Part shown: positions 54,273 to 63,254 of the stretch, one piece after another | Layout of the letters: each line of letters starts with the position of its first letter | Numbering within the stretch: position 1 is the first letter of the stretch | DNA from: an uncultured Opitutia bacterium | GTDB taxonomy: Bacteria > Verrucomicrobiota > Verrucomicrobiia > Opitutales > Opitutaceae | DNA length: 64,000 bases | Assembly: GCA_903827245.1 (NCBI GenBank) | Contig: CAIKHO010000078.1 | Location: 31,059 to 95,058, forward strand | Direction: 5' to 3' | Notes under the pieces: generated by a model | Database searches by the model: none | What the model saw: the letters and a program-made list of their open reading frames with translations, nothing else | What the model was told of the DNA's origin: nothing | Made by a program: the position numbers and the translations under genes

Positions 54273-57200
54273 ATGAACTCCTCGCGACTCTTTCACACGG
54301 TCGCAGCGTTTTTCCTGCTGCTGCTCGGCGCCGTCTGCGCCCGAGCGGATGCGCCCCGTCTGGCCAATCTTTCCACCCGCGCCCAGGTCGGCACCGGCGG
54401 CAACATCATGATCACGGGTTTCATCATCGGACCCGGTCCCAACAAAACCGTCCTCGTCCGCGCGGTTGGCCCGACGCTCGCGAATTACGGTCTCACCGGC
54501 CTGCTGGCCGATCCCGCCGTCGCCATCTTCAACAATGCCGGCACCCAGATCGCGTTCAACGATGACTGGAATCCCGCCGACGCCGCCACCATGGCGTCCG
54601 TCGGGGCGTTCGCCCTCCCGCCCGGCAGCAAGGATGCGGCCATCGTCACCTCGCTTCCTTCCGGCCTCTACACCGCCCAAGTCAGCGGTAACGGCAGCAC
54701 GACCGGTCTCGGGCTCCTCGAGATTTACGAGGTGGGGACGGATCCCTCGTCCGCCCGGCTCGTCAATCTTTCCACTCGCGCCCTCGTCGGATCGAACGCC
54801 AGCGTCATGATCGGCGGCCTCATCATTTCGCCGGGCACCGGCACGCGGCGCCTCCTGGTTCGCGCCGCCGGTCCCGCCCTCGCGGCGCTCGGTGTCGCCG
54901 GCACACTGGCCGACCCGTCCCTCACCGTGTTGAACGCCGCCGGCGCGACCTTTGCCTCGAATGACAACTGGGGCACCCCCGTCGGCAGCGGCGCCAGCGA
55001 CGCCCCCACCTTGAGCGCAATCTTCAGCCAGGCGGGCGCCTTTGCCTTCCCCGTCGGCAGCAATGACTCCGCCCTCGTCGCCGACTTCGCTCCCGGCAAC
55101 TACACGATCCAGGTCTCCGGCGCCGGTGGTGCCAGCGGCGTGGCGCTCGTCGAAATTTACGACGTCACACCTTCCGGTTCATCCGTCCTGAGCGTCACCG
55201 CCAATAAGGCCAGTGCCGATACCAGCGGGAGCAATCCCGGGGCGTTCACCGTCAGCCGGGCCGGCGATACGCTGCTGCCTCTCGTTGTAACCTACGTCCT
55301 CGGCGGAACCGCAGTAAACGGCGGCGATTACAGCGTCCTGTCGGGCTCGGTCACCATTCCCGCAGGCGCAACCTCGGCCACCGTGGCGGTCACGCCCATC
55401 CCCAGCATCACCGCCACCGGCAGCACCACGGTCACGCTCACGCTCAACGGTGGCTCCGGCTACACCCTCGGCAGCCCCGCGTCGGCCACCGTCACGATCA
55501 AGAACCTGCCCGCCACCCTCTATGTCGCCACGCTGCGGCCCGCCACAGGAGCGACCGACTCCACCGCGTCCGGCACGGCGACGCTGCTCCTTAGTCCCGA
55601 CGGTTCGTATGCGAGCGTCAGTGTTACCTTCAGCAACCTCACCTCGCCCGAGGTCGTCGCCCACGTGAAGGTCGGCAGTCTCACCAGCAACGGCGCCTAC
55701 GTCATGAGCATGCCGAACGGCCAGGTTTCCAATGCCCTGTGGTTTTTCAATCCCACCGGCACGTACTCCAGCGCCGACTTGGTCGCCGCGCTCAAGTCGG
55801 GCAACCTCTACGTCGGCATCGACACCGCCGAATACCCGAACGGCGAACTCAGCGGCTCATTCCTCCAGTCCGCCGGTTCGCAAACCTTCGTCGCGCCGCC
55901 AGCTCCGGGCGCCCTCGACCTCAGCCACGCCTCCGCCGCCGATGCCGCGCGTCTCCTGATGCAGGCGACCTTCGGCCCGAAGCAGAGCGAAATCGACGCG
56001 CTCACCGGCAACAGCCTCGACGCCTGGATCAGCACCCAGCTCACGCTGCCGTTCACGTCACACCACGCCGCCACGCTCGCCGACTTCAACGCCTTCGGCG
56101 GCAGTTCCAGCAACGGCAACCTTTTCCCCACCAACCGCCAGGCCGCCTGGTGGAAGACCGTCCTCACCGCGCCCGACCAGCTCCGCCAGCGCGTCGCCTT
56201 CGCCCTCAGCGAGCTGTTCGTCGTCTCCGACGTCGCGCTGGGCCAGCAGTACACCGAGGGCCTGTCCGGCTACTACGACATCCTCGGCAACGGCGCCTTC
56301 GGCAATTTCCGCACGCTCCTCGAGAATGTCACCCTCAGCCCCATCATGGGCAACTACCTCAGCAGCGTGCGCAACGCCAAGGCCGACCCCGTCGCCGGCA
56401 CCAGCCCCGACGAGAATTACGCCCGCGAGGTCATGCAGCTCTTCACCGTCGGCCTCAACCTGCTCCAGCCCGACGGCACGCTGATGCTCGACTCCGGCGG
56501 GCTGCCGATTCCGACCTATAACCAAACGATCGTCACGGAGATGGCGAAGGTGTTCACCGGCTGGTCGTACTTCAGCACGAGGACGAGCCCCAACTTCTAC
56601 ACCGGCAACACGGATCTTCTTGACCCGATGATGCTGTATCCCGCCTACCACGATTCCACCCAGAAGAACCTGCTCAATAACGTGGTCATCCCGGCCAATC
56701 AGGGCGGCACGCAGGACCTCAAGCTCGCCCTCGACGCGCTCTTCAACCACCCGAACACCGCCCCGTTCGTCTCGCGGCAGCTCATCCAGCGGCTCGTCAC
56801 CAGCAACCCGAGTCCCGCCTACGTCTACCGCGTCGCCCAGGTGTTCGCCAACAACGGCTCCGGCGTCCGCGGCGACCTCACCGCCGTCGTCCGCGCCATC
56901 CTCACCGACTACGAGGCCCGTTCCTCCTCGCTCCTCGACAACATTTCCTACGGCAAGCTGAAGGAGCCATTGCTCCGCGCCGCCGGGCTGCTCCGCACGT
57001 TCAACGCCGCGCCCGCCGGCGGTCGCTACTCGGCCGGGTCATTCTCCAGCCCCGACGTCAACCTCGACCAGGCGGCCCTGCGCTCACCCACCGTGTTCAA
57101 TTTCTTCCATCCCGGCTACGTCCTCCCTGGCCCGCTCGCCTCCGCCGGCCTCGTCGCCCCCGAGTTCGAGATCACCGACGCCACTTTCTCCATCGATGTG

Positions 57201-57467
57201 CCGAATTACCTGCGCAACTTGGTCTTCTCGACGGGTACGCCGCCCGCGACCCTCGACCTTTCCGCCGAGCAGGCCCTCGTGTCGAACCCGGCCGCGCAAC
57301 TCGCCCACCTCAGCCTCGTGCTCTGCGGCGGCAACCTGCCCGCCGCCGCCATCACCCGCATCACCACCGCGCTCAACGCCCTGCCCGGCTCCACCACCAC
57401 CCTCGAACGCGCCCAGACCGCCGTCCTGCTGGTGATCACCTCGCCTGCCGCCGCCACCCAGAAGTGA
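54273..57467 (+). CDS. Multidomain exported DUF1800 protein
   Basis: 1064 residues from the ATG at 54273, with signal peptide (MNSSRLFHTVAAFFLLLLGA). Order of domains: two tandem about 135-residue beta repeats (RLANLSTRAQVGTGGNIMIT and RLVNLSTRALVGSNASVMIG), a Calx-beta-like segment (about 310-410, SADTSGSNPGAFTVSRAGD), a CHRD domain (about 415-540, LYVATLRPATGATDSTASG), then DUF1800 (about 555-1060, AARLLMQATFGPKQSEIDAL, NYAREVMQLFTVGL). DUF1501 follows, the usual partner. Probably a surface-exposed complex; reaction unknown. Upstream in-frame codons lack signal character. Confidence 0.9.
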   Translation: MNSSRLFHTVAAFFLLLLGAVCARADAPRLANLSTRAQVGTGGNIMITGFIIGPGPNKTVLVRAVGPTLANYGLTGLLADPAVAIFNNAGTQIAFNDDWNPADAATMASVGAFALPPGSKDAAIVTSLPSGLYTAQVSGNGSTTGLGLLEIYEVGTDPSSARLVNLSTRALVGSNASVMIGGLIISPGTGTRRLLVRAAGPALAALGVAGTLADPSLTVLNAAGATFASNDNWGTPVGSGASDAPTLSAIFSQAGAFAFPVGSNDSALVADFAPGNYTIQVSGAGGASGVALVEIYDVTPSGSSVLSVTANKASADTSGSNPGAFTVSRAGDTLLPLVVTYVLGGTAVNGGDYSVLSGSVTIPAGATSATVAVTPIPSITATGSTTVTLTLNGGSGYTLGSPASATVTIKNLPATLYVATLRPATGATDSTASGTATLLLSPDGSYASVSVTFSNLTSPEVVAHVKVGSLTSNGAYVMSMPNGQVSNALWFFNPTGTYSSADLVAALKSGNLYVGIDTAEYPNGELSGSFLQSAGSQTFVAPPAPGALDLSHASAADAARLLMQATFGPKQSEIDALTGNSLDAWISTQLTLPFTSHHAATLADFNAFGGSSSNGNLFPTNRQAAWWKTVLTAPDQLRQRVAFALSELFVVSDVALGQQYTEGLSGYYDILGNGAFGNFRTLLENVTLSPIMGNYLSSVRNAKADPVAGTSPDENYAREVMQLFTVGLNLLQPDGTLMLDSGGLPIPTYNQTIVTEMAKVFTGWSYFSTRTSPNFYTGNTDLLDPMMLYPAYHDSTQKNLLNNVVIPANQGGTQDLKLALDALFNHPNTAPFVSRQLIQRLVTSNPSPAYVYRVAQVFANNGSGVRGDLTAVVRAILTDYEARSSSLLDNISYGKLKEPLLRAAGLLRTFNAAPAGGRYSAGSFSSPDVNLDQAALRSPTVFNFFHPGYVLPGPLASAGLVAPEFEITDATFSIDVPNYLRNLVFSTGTPPATLDLSAEQALVSNPAAQLAHLSLVLCGGNLPAAAITRITTALNALPGSTTTLERAQTAVLLVITSPAAATQK

Positions 57468-57480
57468 CCCCGATCCGAAT

Positions 57481-57580
57481 CTTTCTCTTTCCTTTTATCT
57501 TTCTCTTTCTCCCTTCCGTTTCCCTTCCGCCCGTCAGCCCGCAAACCCGGCCCGCTGACGAAAGATAAAGAGAAAGATTA
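57481..57580. repeat. Purine/pyrimidine inverted repeat (CTTTCTCTTT words)
   Basis: CTTTCTCTTTCCTTTTATCT (57481) faces GAAAGATAAAGAGAAAGATT (to 57579). It lies between the DUF1800 and DUF1501 genes of the same operon. Similar design to 48007 but different words. Confidence 0.8.
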
Positions 57581-57612
57581 TCCGGAAGAGAACCAGCCAG
57601 CCCACCATCCTC

Positions 57613-59034
57613 ATGAAAAAATCCGCCGTCCCCGATCTTTCCCGCCGCCACTTCATCGGCTCCGCGTGCTGCGCCGCGGTCGGCGTCACCGGCTTCCTCT
57701 CGTCCCTCGCCAGCCTCCGCCTCATGGGCGCCGTGGCCAGCCCCGGCAATGTCTCCGCCAGCGCCGCCTCCGTCGCCAGCGATTACAAGGCCCTTGTCTG
57801 CCTCTTCCTGCAGGGCGGCAACGACGCCAACAATCTCATCATCCCGAGCGACACCTCCGGCTACGCCAGCTATGCCGCCGCGCGCTCCAACCTCGCGCTC
57901 CCGCTGACCGGACTGCTGCCCATCTCGCCCAGGACCTCCACCGGCCGCACCTTCTCCCTGCATCCCGCCGTGCCCGAGCTTCAATCCCTCTTCAAGTCGG
58001 GCCAGGCCGCGCTCCTCGCGAATGTCGGCACCCTCGTCTATCCCACCACCCTCTCCCAGTATAACAGCAACTCCGTCCCCCTCCCGCCGCAGCTTTTCTC
58101 CCACAACGACCAGCAGGTCCAGTGGCAGAGCAGCGTGCCCGACCAGCCCGCCACCACCGGCTGGGGCGGCCGCCTCGCCGACCTCGTCAACACGTTCAAC
58201 TCGAACAACCAGATCTCGATGTCGATCAGCCTCGCCGGCACCAACTTCTTCCAGGTCGGCAAGAGCGTCACGCAGTACGCCGTCTCCACCAACGGCGCCA
58301 TCACCTTCGCCGGCACCACCGGCGGCAACAATCCGCTGCGCTACCAGGCCCAGCAGGATCTCTTTGCCCAGGCCCAGCCCGGTCTCTTCGACACCGCTTT
58401 CGGCGGCATCTCCAGCGGCTCGATCGCCAACACGACGCTGCTCAACTCCGCCCTCGCCGGCGCCCCCACCATCGCCACTGCGTTTCCCAACACCACCGCC
58501 GGCAACCAGCTCAAGATGGTCGCGCGCCTCATCAGCACCGCGTCCTCCCTCGGGCTCAAGCGCCAGATCTTTTTCGTCCAGCTCGGCGGCTGGGATCTCC
58601 ACGCCGACCAGCTCGACTCCACCAATCCCGACTCCGGCACGCACGCCGCGCTGCTCCAACAGGTCAGCCAGGCCGTCAGCGCGTTCTACAGCGCCACCGT
58701 GGAACTTGGGATCCCCAATCAGGTGACCGCCTTCACCGCCTCCGACTTCGGCCGCACTTACACCTCGAACGGCAGCGGCTCCGACCACGGCTGGGGCAAC
58801 CACCAGCTCATCGTCGGCGGTGCCGTCAAGGGCGGCGACATCTACGGCCAGATGCCCTCGCTCACCGTCAACGGTCCCGACGACACCGGCCGCGGCCGCT
58901 GGATTCCCTCCACCAGCGTGGACGAATACGCCGCCACCATCGCCACGTGGTTTGGCGTCAGCCCCACCGACCTTCCGACCGTCCTTCCGAACATCGGCCG
59001 CTTCGCGAAATCCAATCTCGGTTTCCTCGGATGA
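57613..59034 (+). CDS. DUF1501 domain protein with Tat-type signal (partner of DUF1800)
   Basis: A 473-residue exported protein: SRRHFIGSACCAAVGVTGFL signal, KALVCLFLQGGNDANNLIIP, TGWGGRLADLVNTF, FVQLGGWDLHADQ, FTASDFGRTYTSNGSGSDHGWGNHQLIVGG. The DFGRT and DHGWG blocks correspond to the metal-binding part of the alkaline-phosphatase-like fold. DUF1800 is encoded upstream and a prepilin-like protein overlaps the stop by 4 nt. It is a different subtype from the DUF1501 protein at 10696. Confidence 0.93.
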   Translation: MKKSAVPDLSRRHFIGSACCAAVGVTGFLSSLASLRLMGAVASPGNVSASAASVASDYKALVCLFLQGGNDANNLIIPSDTSGYASYAAARSNLALPLTGLLPISPRTSTGRTFSLHPAVPELQSLFKSGQAALLANVGTLVYPTTLSQYNSNSVPLPPQLFSHNDQQVQWQSSVPDQPATTGWGGRLADLVNTFNSNNQISMSISLAGTNFFQVGKSVTQYAVSTNGAITFAGTTGGNNPLRYQAQQDLFAQAQPGLFDTAFGGISSGSIANTTLLNSALAGAPTIATAFPNTTAGNQLKMVARLISTASSLGLKRQIFFVQLGGWDLHADQLDSTNPDSGTHAALLQQVSQAVSAFYSATVELGIPNQVTAFTASDFGRTYTSNGSGSDHGWGNHQLIVGGAVKGGDIYGQMPSLTVNGPDDTGRGRWIPSTSVDEYAATIATWFGVSPTDLPTVLPNIGRFAKSNLGFLG

Positions 59035-59582
59035 CCCCGCGTCGCATCTTCGCTGCCGTTGTTGCGGTCGTCTTGCTTGGGCTCTTCGCCTGGCAATTCC
59101 GCCCCCGCGAAAATATCCCCGACGCCGGCACCCCATCCGCCGCTGCTCATCCGACGGCAACCCCACTCGCCCCCGGCACTGCCGCATTGCCCGCCCTTGC
59201 CCACGCCACTAGCAATGCCACTGCCGCGACCGCAGCGGCCGCGGAGCGCTCGGAACTCGCCGACACCCTGAACTCCCCCGACACCGACATCCACGCCGAC
59301 CTTCGTGTACTCGACGACGTGTTCATGGCCTACCGCACCAATTTCCACTCCGACCCCGTCGGCACGAACGCCGAGATCACCGCCGCCCTCACCGGCAAGA
59401 ATCCGCTCCACCTCGCCGTCGTCCCGCGCGACCACCCCGCCATCAATGCACAGGGCGAACTCTGCGACCGCTGGGGCCGGCCGTTTTTCTTCCACCAACT
59501 CTCCGGCACGCAGATGGAAATCCGCTCCGCCGGCCCCGACCGGAAATTCTGGACCGACGATGACGTGGTGTTGACGCCGTAA
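59031..59582 (+). CDS. GspG-C-terminal-like membrane-anchored protein
   Basis: A 183-residue protein with an N-terminal anchor (MTPRRIFAAVVAVVLLGLFA), an Ala/Thr/Pro-rich linker to about residue 80, then a C-terminal part resembling the type II pseudopilin GspG tail: DRWGRPFFFHQLSGTQMEIRSAGPDRKFWTDDDVVL, seen in short pieces. No prepilin peptidase site (G-FTLIE) is present, so it is not a standard pilin. It starts within the DUF1501 stop (ATGA). It is probably a structural partner of the DUF1800/DUF1501 proteins. Confidence 0.8.
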   Translation: MTPRRIFAAVVAVVLLGLFAWQFRPRENIPDAGTPSAAAHPTATPLAPGTAALPALAHATSNATAATAAAAERSELADTLNSPDTDIHADLRVLDDVFMAYRTNFHSDPVGTNAEITAALTGKNPLHLAVVPRDHPAINAQGELCDRWGRPFFFHQLSGTQMEIRSAGPDRKFWTDDDVVLTP

Positions 59583-59620
59583 GTCCGATCGAGCCCGCTG
59601 GTTGGTGACGCGCCTCTTGA

Positions 59621-59710
59621 GGACCAGAAGACCAGAAGGTCGGAAAGCCGGAAGACCAGATCGTCCGATCCTCTGGCTTTCCGGCCTTCTGGCGTTCCGG
59701 TCTTCAGGTG
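59621..59710. repeat. Word-type inverted repeat (GACCAGAAG / GGAAAGCCGG)
   Basis: AGGACCAGAAGACCAGAAGG (59621) and GGAAAGCCGGAAGACCAGAT face ATCCTCTGGCTTTCCGGCCT and TTCTGGCGTTCCGGTCTTC (to about 59706). Arms of about 41 nt with few mismatches. Confidence 0.85.
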
Positions 59711-59782
59711 CTCATGCAGTCCGCTTCTACCCAACCGCAAAAGCTTGAACACCGCCGGCCGCTTGCCTTCGCTGCCGCCGTC

Positions 59783-60172
59783 ATGCGCCGCAAGGTCTCT
59801 CTCGTCCTCACGCTCGCCGCGTGGCTCCTCGCCACGGGCAGCCAGTGGGACCTGGCGCAGACGTTCGCCTGGGGCCGCATGATCGTGACGTATTCGTGCT
59901 CCATGACGGTCACGCAGGCCGTGCAAAAAACCTTCAGCGGCGAGATGTGCGCCATCTGCGCCGCCGTGCAGGACGCCAAGCAGCAGGAAACCGCCGGCGC
60001 CTCCGCGCCCGAGGGCCGGCTGACGGCCAAGATCATTCTCGTGTGCGCCCCGCGCACCCCCGGACTTTTCAGTCCCGCGCCCTTTTGCGCGGGCCTCGCC
60101 CCTGCCGTGTCCGCGCCTCTGAGCGCGGAACGCTCCGCCCCTCCGAGCCCGCCGCCACGCGAGCTCGCCTGA
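59783..60172 (+). CDS. Small secreted Cys-motif protein upstream of the TonB receptor (DUF2946-like)
   Basis: 129 residues from the ATG at 59783, which directly starts a signal peptide (MRRKVSLVLTLAAWLLATGS); an ATG at 59714 would add a hydrophilic 23-residue tail. The mature part carries SCSMTVTQAVQKTFSGEMCAICAAVQDAK, i.e. a C-x2-C pair, and a Pro/Ala-rich end. DUF2946 proteins of similar size and Cys motif are often coded next to copper TonB receptors, so that family is a plausible but unproven fit. The receptor gene follows. Confidence 0.65.
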   Translation: MRRKVSLVLTLAAWLLATGSQWDLAQTFAWGRMIVTYSCSMTVTQAVQKTFSGEMCAICAAVQDAKQQETAGASAPEGRLTAKIILVCAPRTPGLFSPAPFCAGLAPAVSAPLSAERSAPPSPPPRELA

Positions 60173-60200
60173 GTCCTGCCGCCGCGCCCCCGGGCGCGCC

Positions 60201-60236
60201 GCGTCTCCCGTCCTTGTGAACGGGAGGACGCTTTTC
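60201..60236 (+). terminator. Possible terminator or attenuator before the TonB receptor gene
   Basis: GCGTCTCCCGT pairs with ACGGGAGGACGC (one bulge) around an 8-nt loop, followed by TTTTCC. It lies 100 nt upstream of the receptor ATG. It could end the small upstream transcript or attenuate receptor expression. Confidence 0.55.
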
Positions 60237-60335
60237 CTCCGCGCCCCGCGGCGGCTTTTGCCCACGCCGGTATTCCCGGCCGACCCGCGCGCCTGCGCGC
60301 CTGCCACGCAACCGTTTCTCCTTCCGTCCGTTCCC

Positions 60336-62609
60336 ATGAAATCCTTTTCGTTTCTCTGTCTTACGCTCGTCCTCGCCACGGCCGTCTCGGCCCAGGCGCT
60401 CAAGCCCGCCGATCCCAACAACCCGGTGAATCTCGATCCCCTCGCCGTCACCGCGGGCCGAGGCCAACCCGCCCCGACCTTGCTCACGTCCGTCACCTTG
60501 CCCGTCACCGCCAGCGTCACGGCCCAGTCCATCGCGGACACCATCAACGCCGTCGACACCGAGGACGCTGTGAAATACCTGCCGAGCGTTTTCCTCCGCA
60601 AGCGCAACTACGGCGACACCCAGGCCGTCATGGCCACCCGCACCTGGGGCGTCAGCTCCAGCGCGCGCAGCCTCGTCTACGCCGACGGCGTGCTGCTCAC
60701 CGCCCTCATCGCCAACAATAACAATATCGGCGCCCCCCGCTGGGGCATCGTCGCCCCGGCCGAGATCGAGCGCATCGACATGATGTACGGCCCGTTCTCC
60801 GCCGCTTACCCCGGCAACTCGATGGGCGCCGTCATGGAAATCACCACGCGTCTCCCGGAGAAGTTTGAGGGCTCGATCGACCAGACCTTTGCCTGGCAGG
60901 ACTTCAGCCTCTACGGCACCAAGAGCACCTTCGGCACGTCCCAGACCGCGTTGTCGGTCGGGGACCGGGTCGGAAAATTCTCCTTCTGGACCAGCGCCAA
61001 TTTCCAGGACAGCCACAGCCAGCCGCTGACCTACGTGACCAGCGCCACGTTCCCCGCCGGCACCACCGGCGCCTATGCGGCCGTCAACAAGCTCGGCGCC
61101 GCCGCCAATGTCCTCGGCGCCAGCGGACTCCTGCACACCGAGATGACCAACGCCAAGGTGAAGGCCGCCTACGACCTGACCCCCACGATCCGCGCCGCCT
61201 ACACGTTCGGCTTCTGGCAAAACCTCGCGAACTCCACGGTGCAGTCCTATCTCCGCGATGCCACCGGCACCCCCACGTTCGCCGGCCAGTCCGGCTTCGC
61301 CAGCGGCTTCTACCACCTCGTCCAGCAGCACTCGTCTCACAGCCTCGTCCTGAAGACCAACACCAAGGGCAAGTTGGACTTCGAGGCCAGCGCGTCCCTT
61401 TACCGCATGGACAAGGACAACCAGAACTCGCCCTCCACGGCCTCCGCCACCGGTACGAGCTTCGGCCCCGCCGGCAAGGTCGCCGTTCTCGGTGGCACCA
61501 ACTGGTCTACGCTCGATCTCAAGGGACTCTGGCGCGCGACCGACACGAACCTCGTGACCTTCGGCCTGCACAACGATGGCTACAATCTCTACAACCCCAC
61601 CTTCAACACGTCCGACTGGCGCGCCGGCCCGCCGTACACCAGCGTCGCGACCGAGGGCGACGGCAAGACCCGCACGCAGGCGCTGTGGGCCCAGGATGCC
61701 CTCGGCCTCGCGCCGGGCCTCAAGCTCACGGCCGGCCTTCGCTACGAGGAGTGGCGCGCCTACGACGGCTACAACGTCAACGGCGCCACCACCATCTTCC
61801 AGCCCGGCCTCAAGGCCTCGCGCTTCTCCCCGAAGGCGATCCTCGCCTGGACCGGCACGCCCGGGTGGCTCACGACGCTCTCCGCCGGTCGCGCCTACCG
61901 CTTCGCGACCGCCTCCGAGCTCTACCAGCTTGTGTCCACCGGCGCCACGTTCACCTCGCCCAACCCGAACCTGAAGCCCGACAACGACCTCTCGCTCGAG
62001 CTCCGGGTAGAGCGGAAATTCGACAACGGCAGCGTGCACGCCTCGTTCTTCCAGGACAATGTGCTCGACGCGATCATCTCGCAGTTCAACCCCCTCGTCC
62101 GGGGCTCGAACACTCTTTATTCCTACGTGTCGAACGTCGACCATGTCCGCGCCCGCGGCATCGAGGTCGTGCTGGAGCGCAACCACCTGTTCGTGCCGAG
62201 GCTCGATTTCACCGGCAGCTTCACCTACCTCGACGCCCGCACGCTCGCGACCTCCGGCCAGGCCAGCGCCACGGCTCCGGCCGGGAGCGCAATCGGCAAG
62301 CGGCTGCCGAACATCCCCGACTGGCGCGCCTGTTTCCTCGCGACCTACCGCGTCGGCGACCGCTGGTCCGTCGCCCTCGGCGGCCGGTACAGCGGACGGC
62401 TTTACACGACGCTCGACGACGCCGATGTCGCCCCGAACAACTACCAGGGCTTCTCCGCGTGGTTCGTCGCCGACGTGCATGCCAACGTGCGCCTCAACCG
62501 CCACTGGTCCGCCAGCCTCGGCATCGACAACGTCCTCGACCGAAAATATTTCTTTTTCCACCCATTCCCGCAGCGGACGGTCGTCACGAGCCTGAAATAC
62601 GGCTTCTGA
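60336..62609 (+). CDS. TonB-dependent outer-membrane receptor
   Basis: 757-residue receptor with signal peptide (MKSFSFLCLTLVLATAVSAQ). Plug domain about 40-165 (TINAVDTEDAVKYLPSVFLRKRNYGDTQAVMATRTW, VYADGVLL, IERIDMMYGPFSAAYPGNSMGAVMEITTR), then a beta-barrel ending in the usual C-terminal aromatic, LKYGF. NPNLKPDNDLSLELRVERKF and LGIDNVLDRKYFFFHPFPQRTV are typical barrel motifs. Flanked by two small Cys-motif exported proteins, which suggests a metal such as copper rather than a sugar or siderophore; this is inference. Confidence 0.9.
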   Translation: MKSFSFLCLTLVLATAVSAQALKPADPNNPVNLDPLAVTAGRGQPAPTLLTSVTLPVTASVTAQSIADTINAVDTEDAVKYLPSVFLRKRNYGDTQAVMATRTWGVSSSARSLVYADGVLLTALIANNNNIGAPRWGIVAPAEIERIDMMYGPFSAAYPGNSMGAVMEITTRLPEKFEGSIDQTFAWQDFSLYGTKSTFGTSQTALSVGDRVGKFSFWTSANFQDSHSQPLTYVTSATFPAGTTGAYAAVNKLGAAANVLGASGLLHTEMTNAKVKAAYDLTPTIRAAYTFGFWQNLANSTVQSYLRDATGTPTFAGQSGFASGFYHLVQQHSSHSLVLKTNTKGKLDFEASASLYRMDKDNQNSPSTASATGTSFGPAGKVAVLGGTNWSTLDLKGLWRATDTNLVTFGLHNDGYNLYNPTFNTSDWRAGPPYTSVATEGDGKTRTQALWAQDALGLAPGLKLTAGLRYEEWRAYDGYNVNGATTIFQPGLKASRFSPKAILAWTGTPGWLTTLSAGRAYRFATASELYQLVSTGATFTSPNPNLKPDNDLSLELRVERKFDNGSVHASFFQDNVLDAIISQFNPLVRGSNTLYSYVSNVDHVRARGIEVVLERNHLFVPRLDFTGSFTYLDARTLATSGQASATAPAGSAIGKRLPNIPDWRACFLATYRVGDRWSVALGGRYSGRLYTTLDDADVAPNNYQGFSAWFVADVHANVRLNRHWSASLGIDNVLDRKYFFFHPFPQRTVVTSLKYGF

Positions 62610-62685
62610 GTCCGCCGAAACGGAAAACCCAATGACATCTATCCTCGCCCAAAACCATCGCCATCATCTCAGCCACTCCATTCCC

Positions 62686-63078
62686 ATGAAATTCATCGTC
62701 TCGCTTCCGAAACTCCTCGCCATGCTGGCCGCCACCAGCCTGCTCGCCGCGCTTCCGCTTTCCGCCCATGATGGCCACGAGCCCGAACCAACCTCCGTTC
62801 CGACGCCGGCCGGGACGCTCGTGCCGGTCAACGCCAAGACCGACGCCGCGTGGCTCGCCAAGGCCCGCGCCGCGTACGCGCTCGACCGCTGCCCGGTGTG
62901 CGGGGACAAGCTCGACGACAAATCCCCCGAATACATTTACCGCGAAGCCGGCCACCCGGACCGCCTCGTGCGTTTCTGCGGCGACGCCGAATGCGTACCG
63001 GCCTTCAGCAAGGAACCGGAGAAATACCTCCGGATGGTCGATGACGCCGCCAAGGCACATGGCGGGACAGCCCATTAA
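62686..63078 (+). CDS. Small exported TRASH/YHS-like Cys protein downstream of the TonB receptor
   Basis: A 130-residue protein with signal peptide (MKFIVSLPKLLAMLAATSLL) and a mature His-rich start AHDGHEPEP. The C-terminal part ALDRCPVCGDKLDDKSPEYIYREAGHPDRLVRFCGDAECVPAF... has C-x2-C and C-x4-C pairs spaced like TRASH/YHS-type metal-binding modules, ending in KYLRMVDDA. It starts 76 nt after the receptor stop, so the genes are probably cotranscribed. A periplasmic metal carrier for the receptor is the simplest reading. Confidence 0.75.
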   Translation: MKFIVSLPKLLAMLAATSLLAALPLSAHDGHEPEPTSVPTPAGTLVPVNAKTDAAWLAKARAAYALDRCPVCGDKLDDKSPEYIYREAGHPDRLVRFCGDAECVPAFSKEPEKYLRMVDDAAKAHGGTAH

Positions 63079-63110
63079 TGATTCACGCATCCCGCACGGG
63101 ACTCACGTTG

Positions 63111-63162
63111 GTGGAGATGCGACGTCCCCGTCGCGTCGGACTACGACCCGGAGGTCGCGACC
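63111..63162. repeat. REP-like element (GTGG, GCGACGTCCCCGTCGC)
   Basis: GTGGAGATGCGACGTCCCCG (63111) with hairpin GCGAC/GTCGC, and the partial inverse GACCCGGAGGTCGCGACC (to 63162). Related to 12168 and 18771. Confidence 0.8.
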
Positions 63163-63254
63163 CCATCATTTACAATCGACTCTTCAGTCCCGTCTGAACG
63201 GGGCATATTTCATCCCGCCCGGAACCCCCGGGGTCGGGCTCGGTCGGTAGAAAT

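Noticed and set aside
60069..62561. Minus-strand open frame of about 830 codons opposite the TonB receptor
   Set aside because: Antisense shadow of a high-GC gene; composition is Gly/Val/Arg/Glu-rich with no domain, while the plus strand has a clear receptor.
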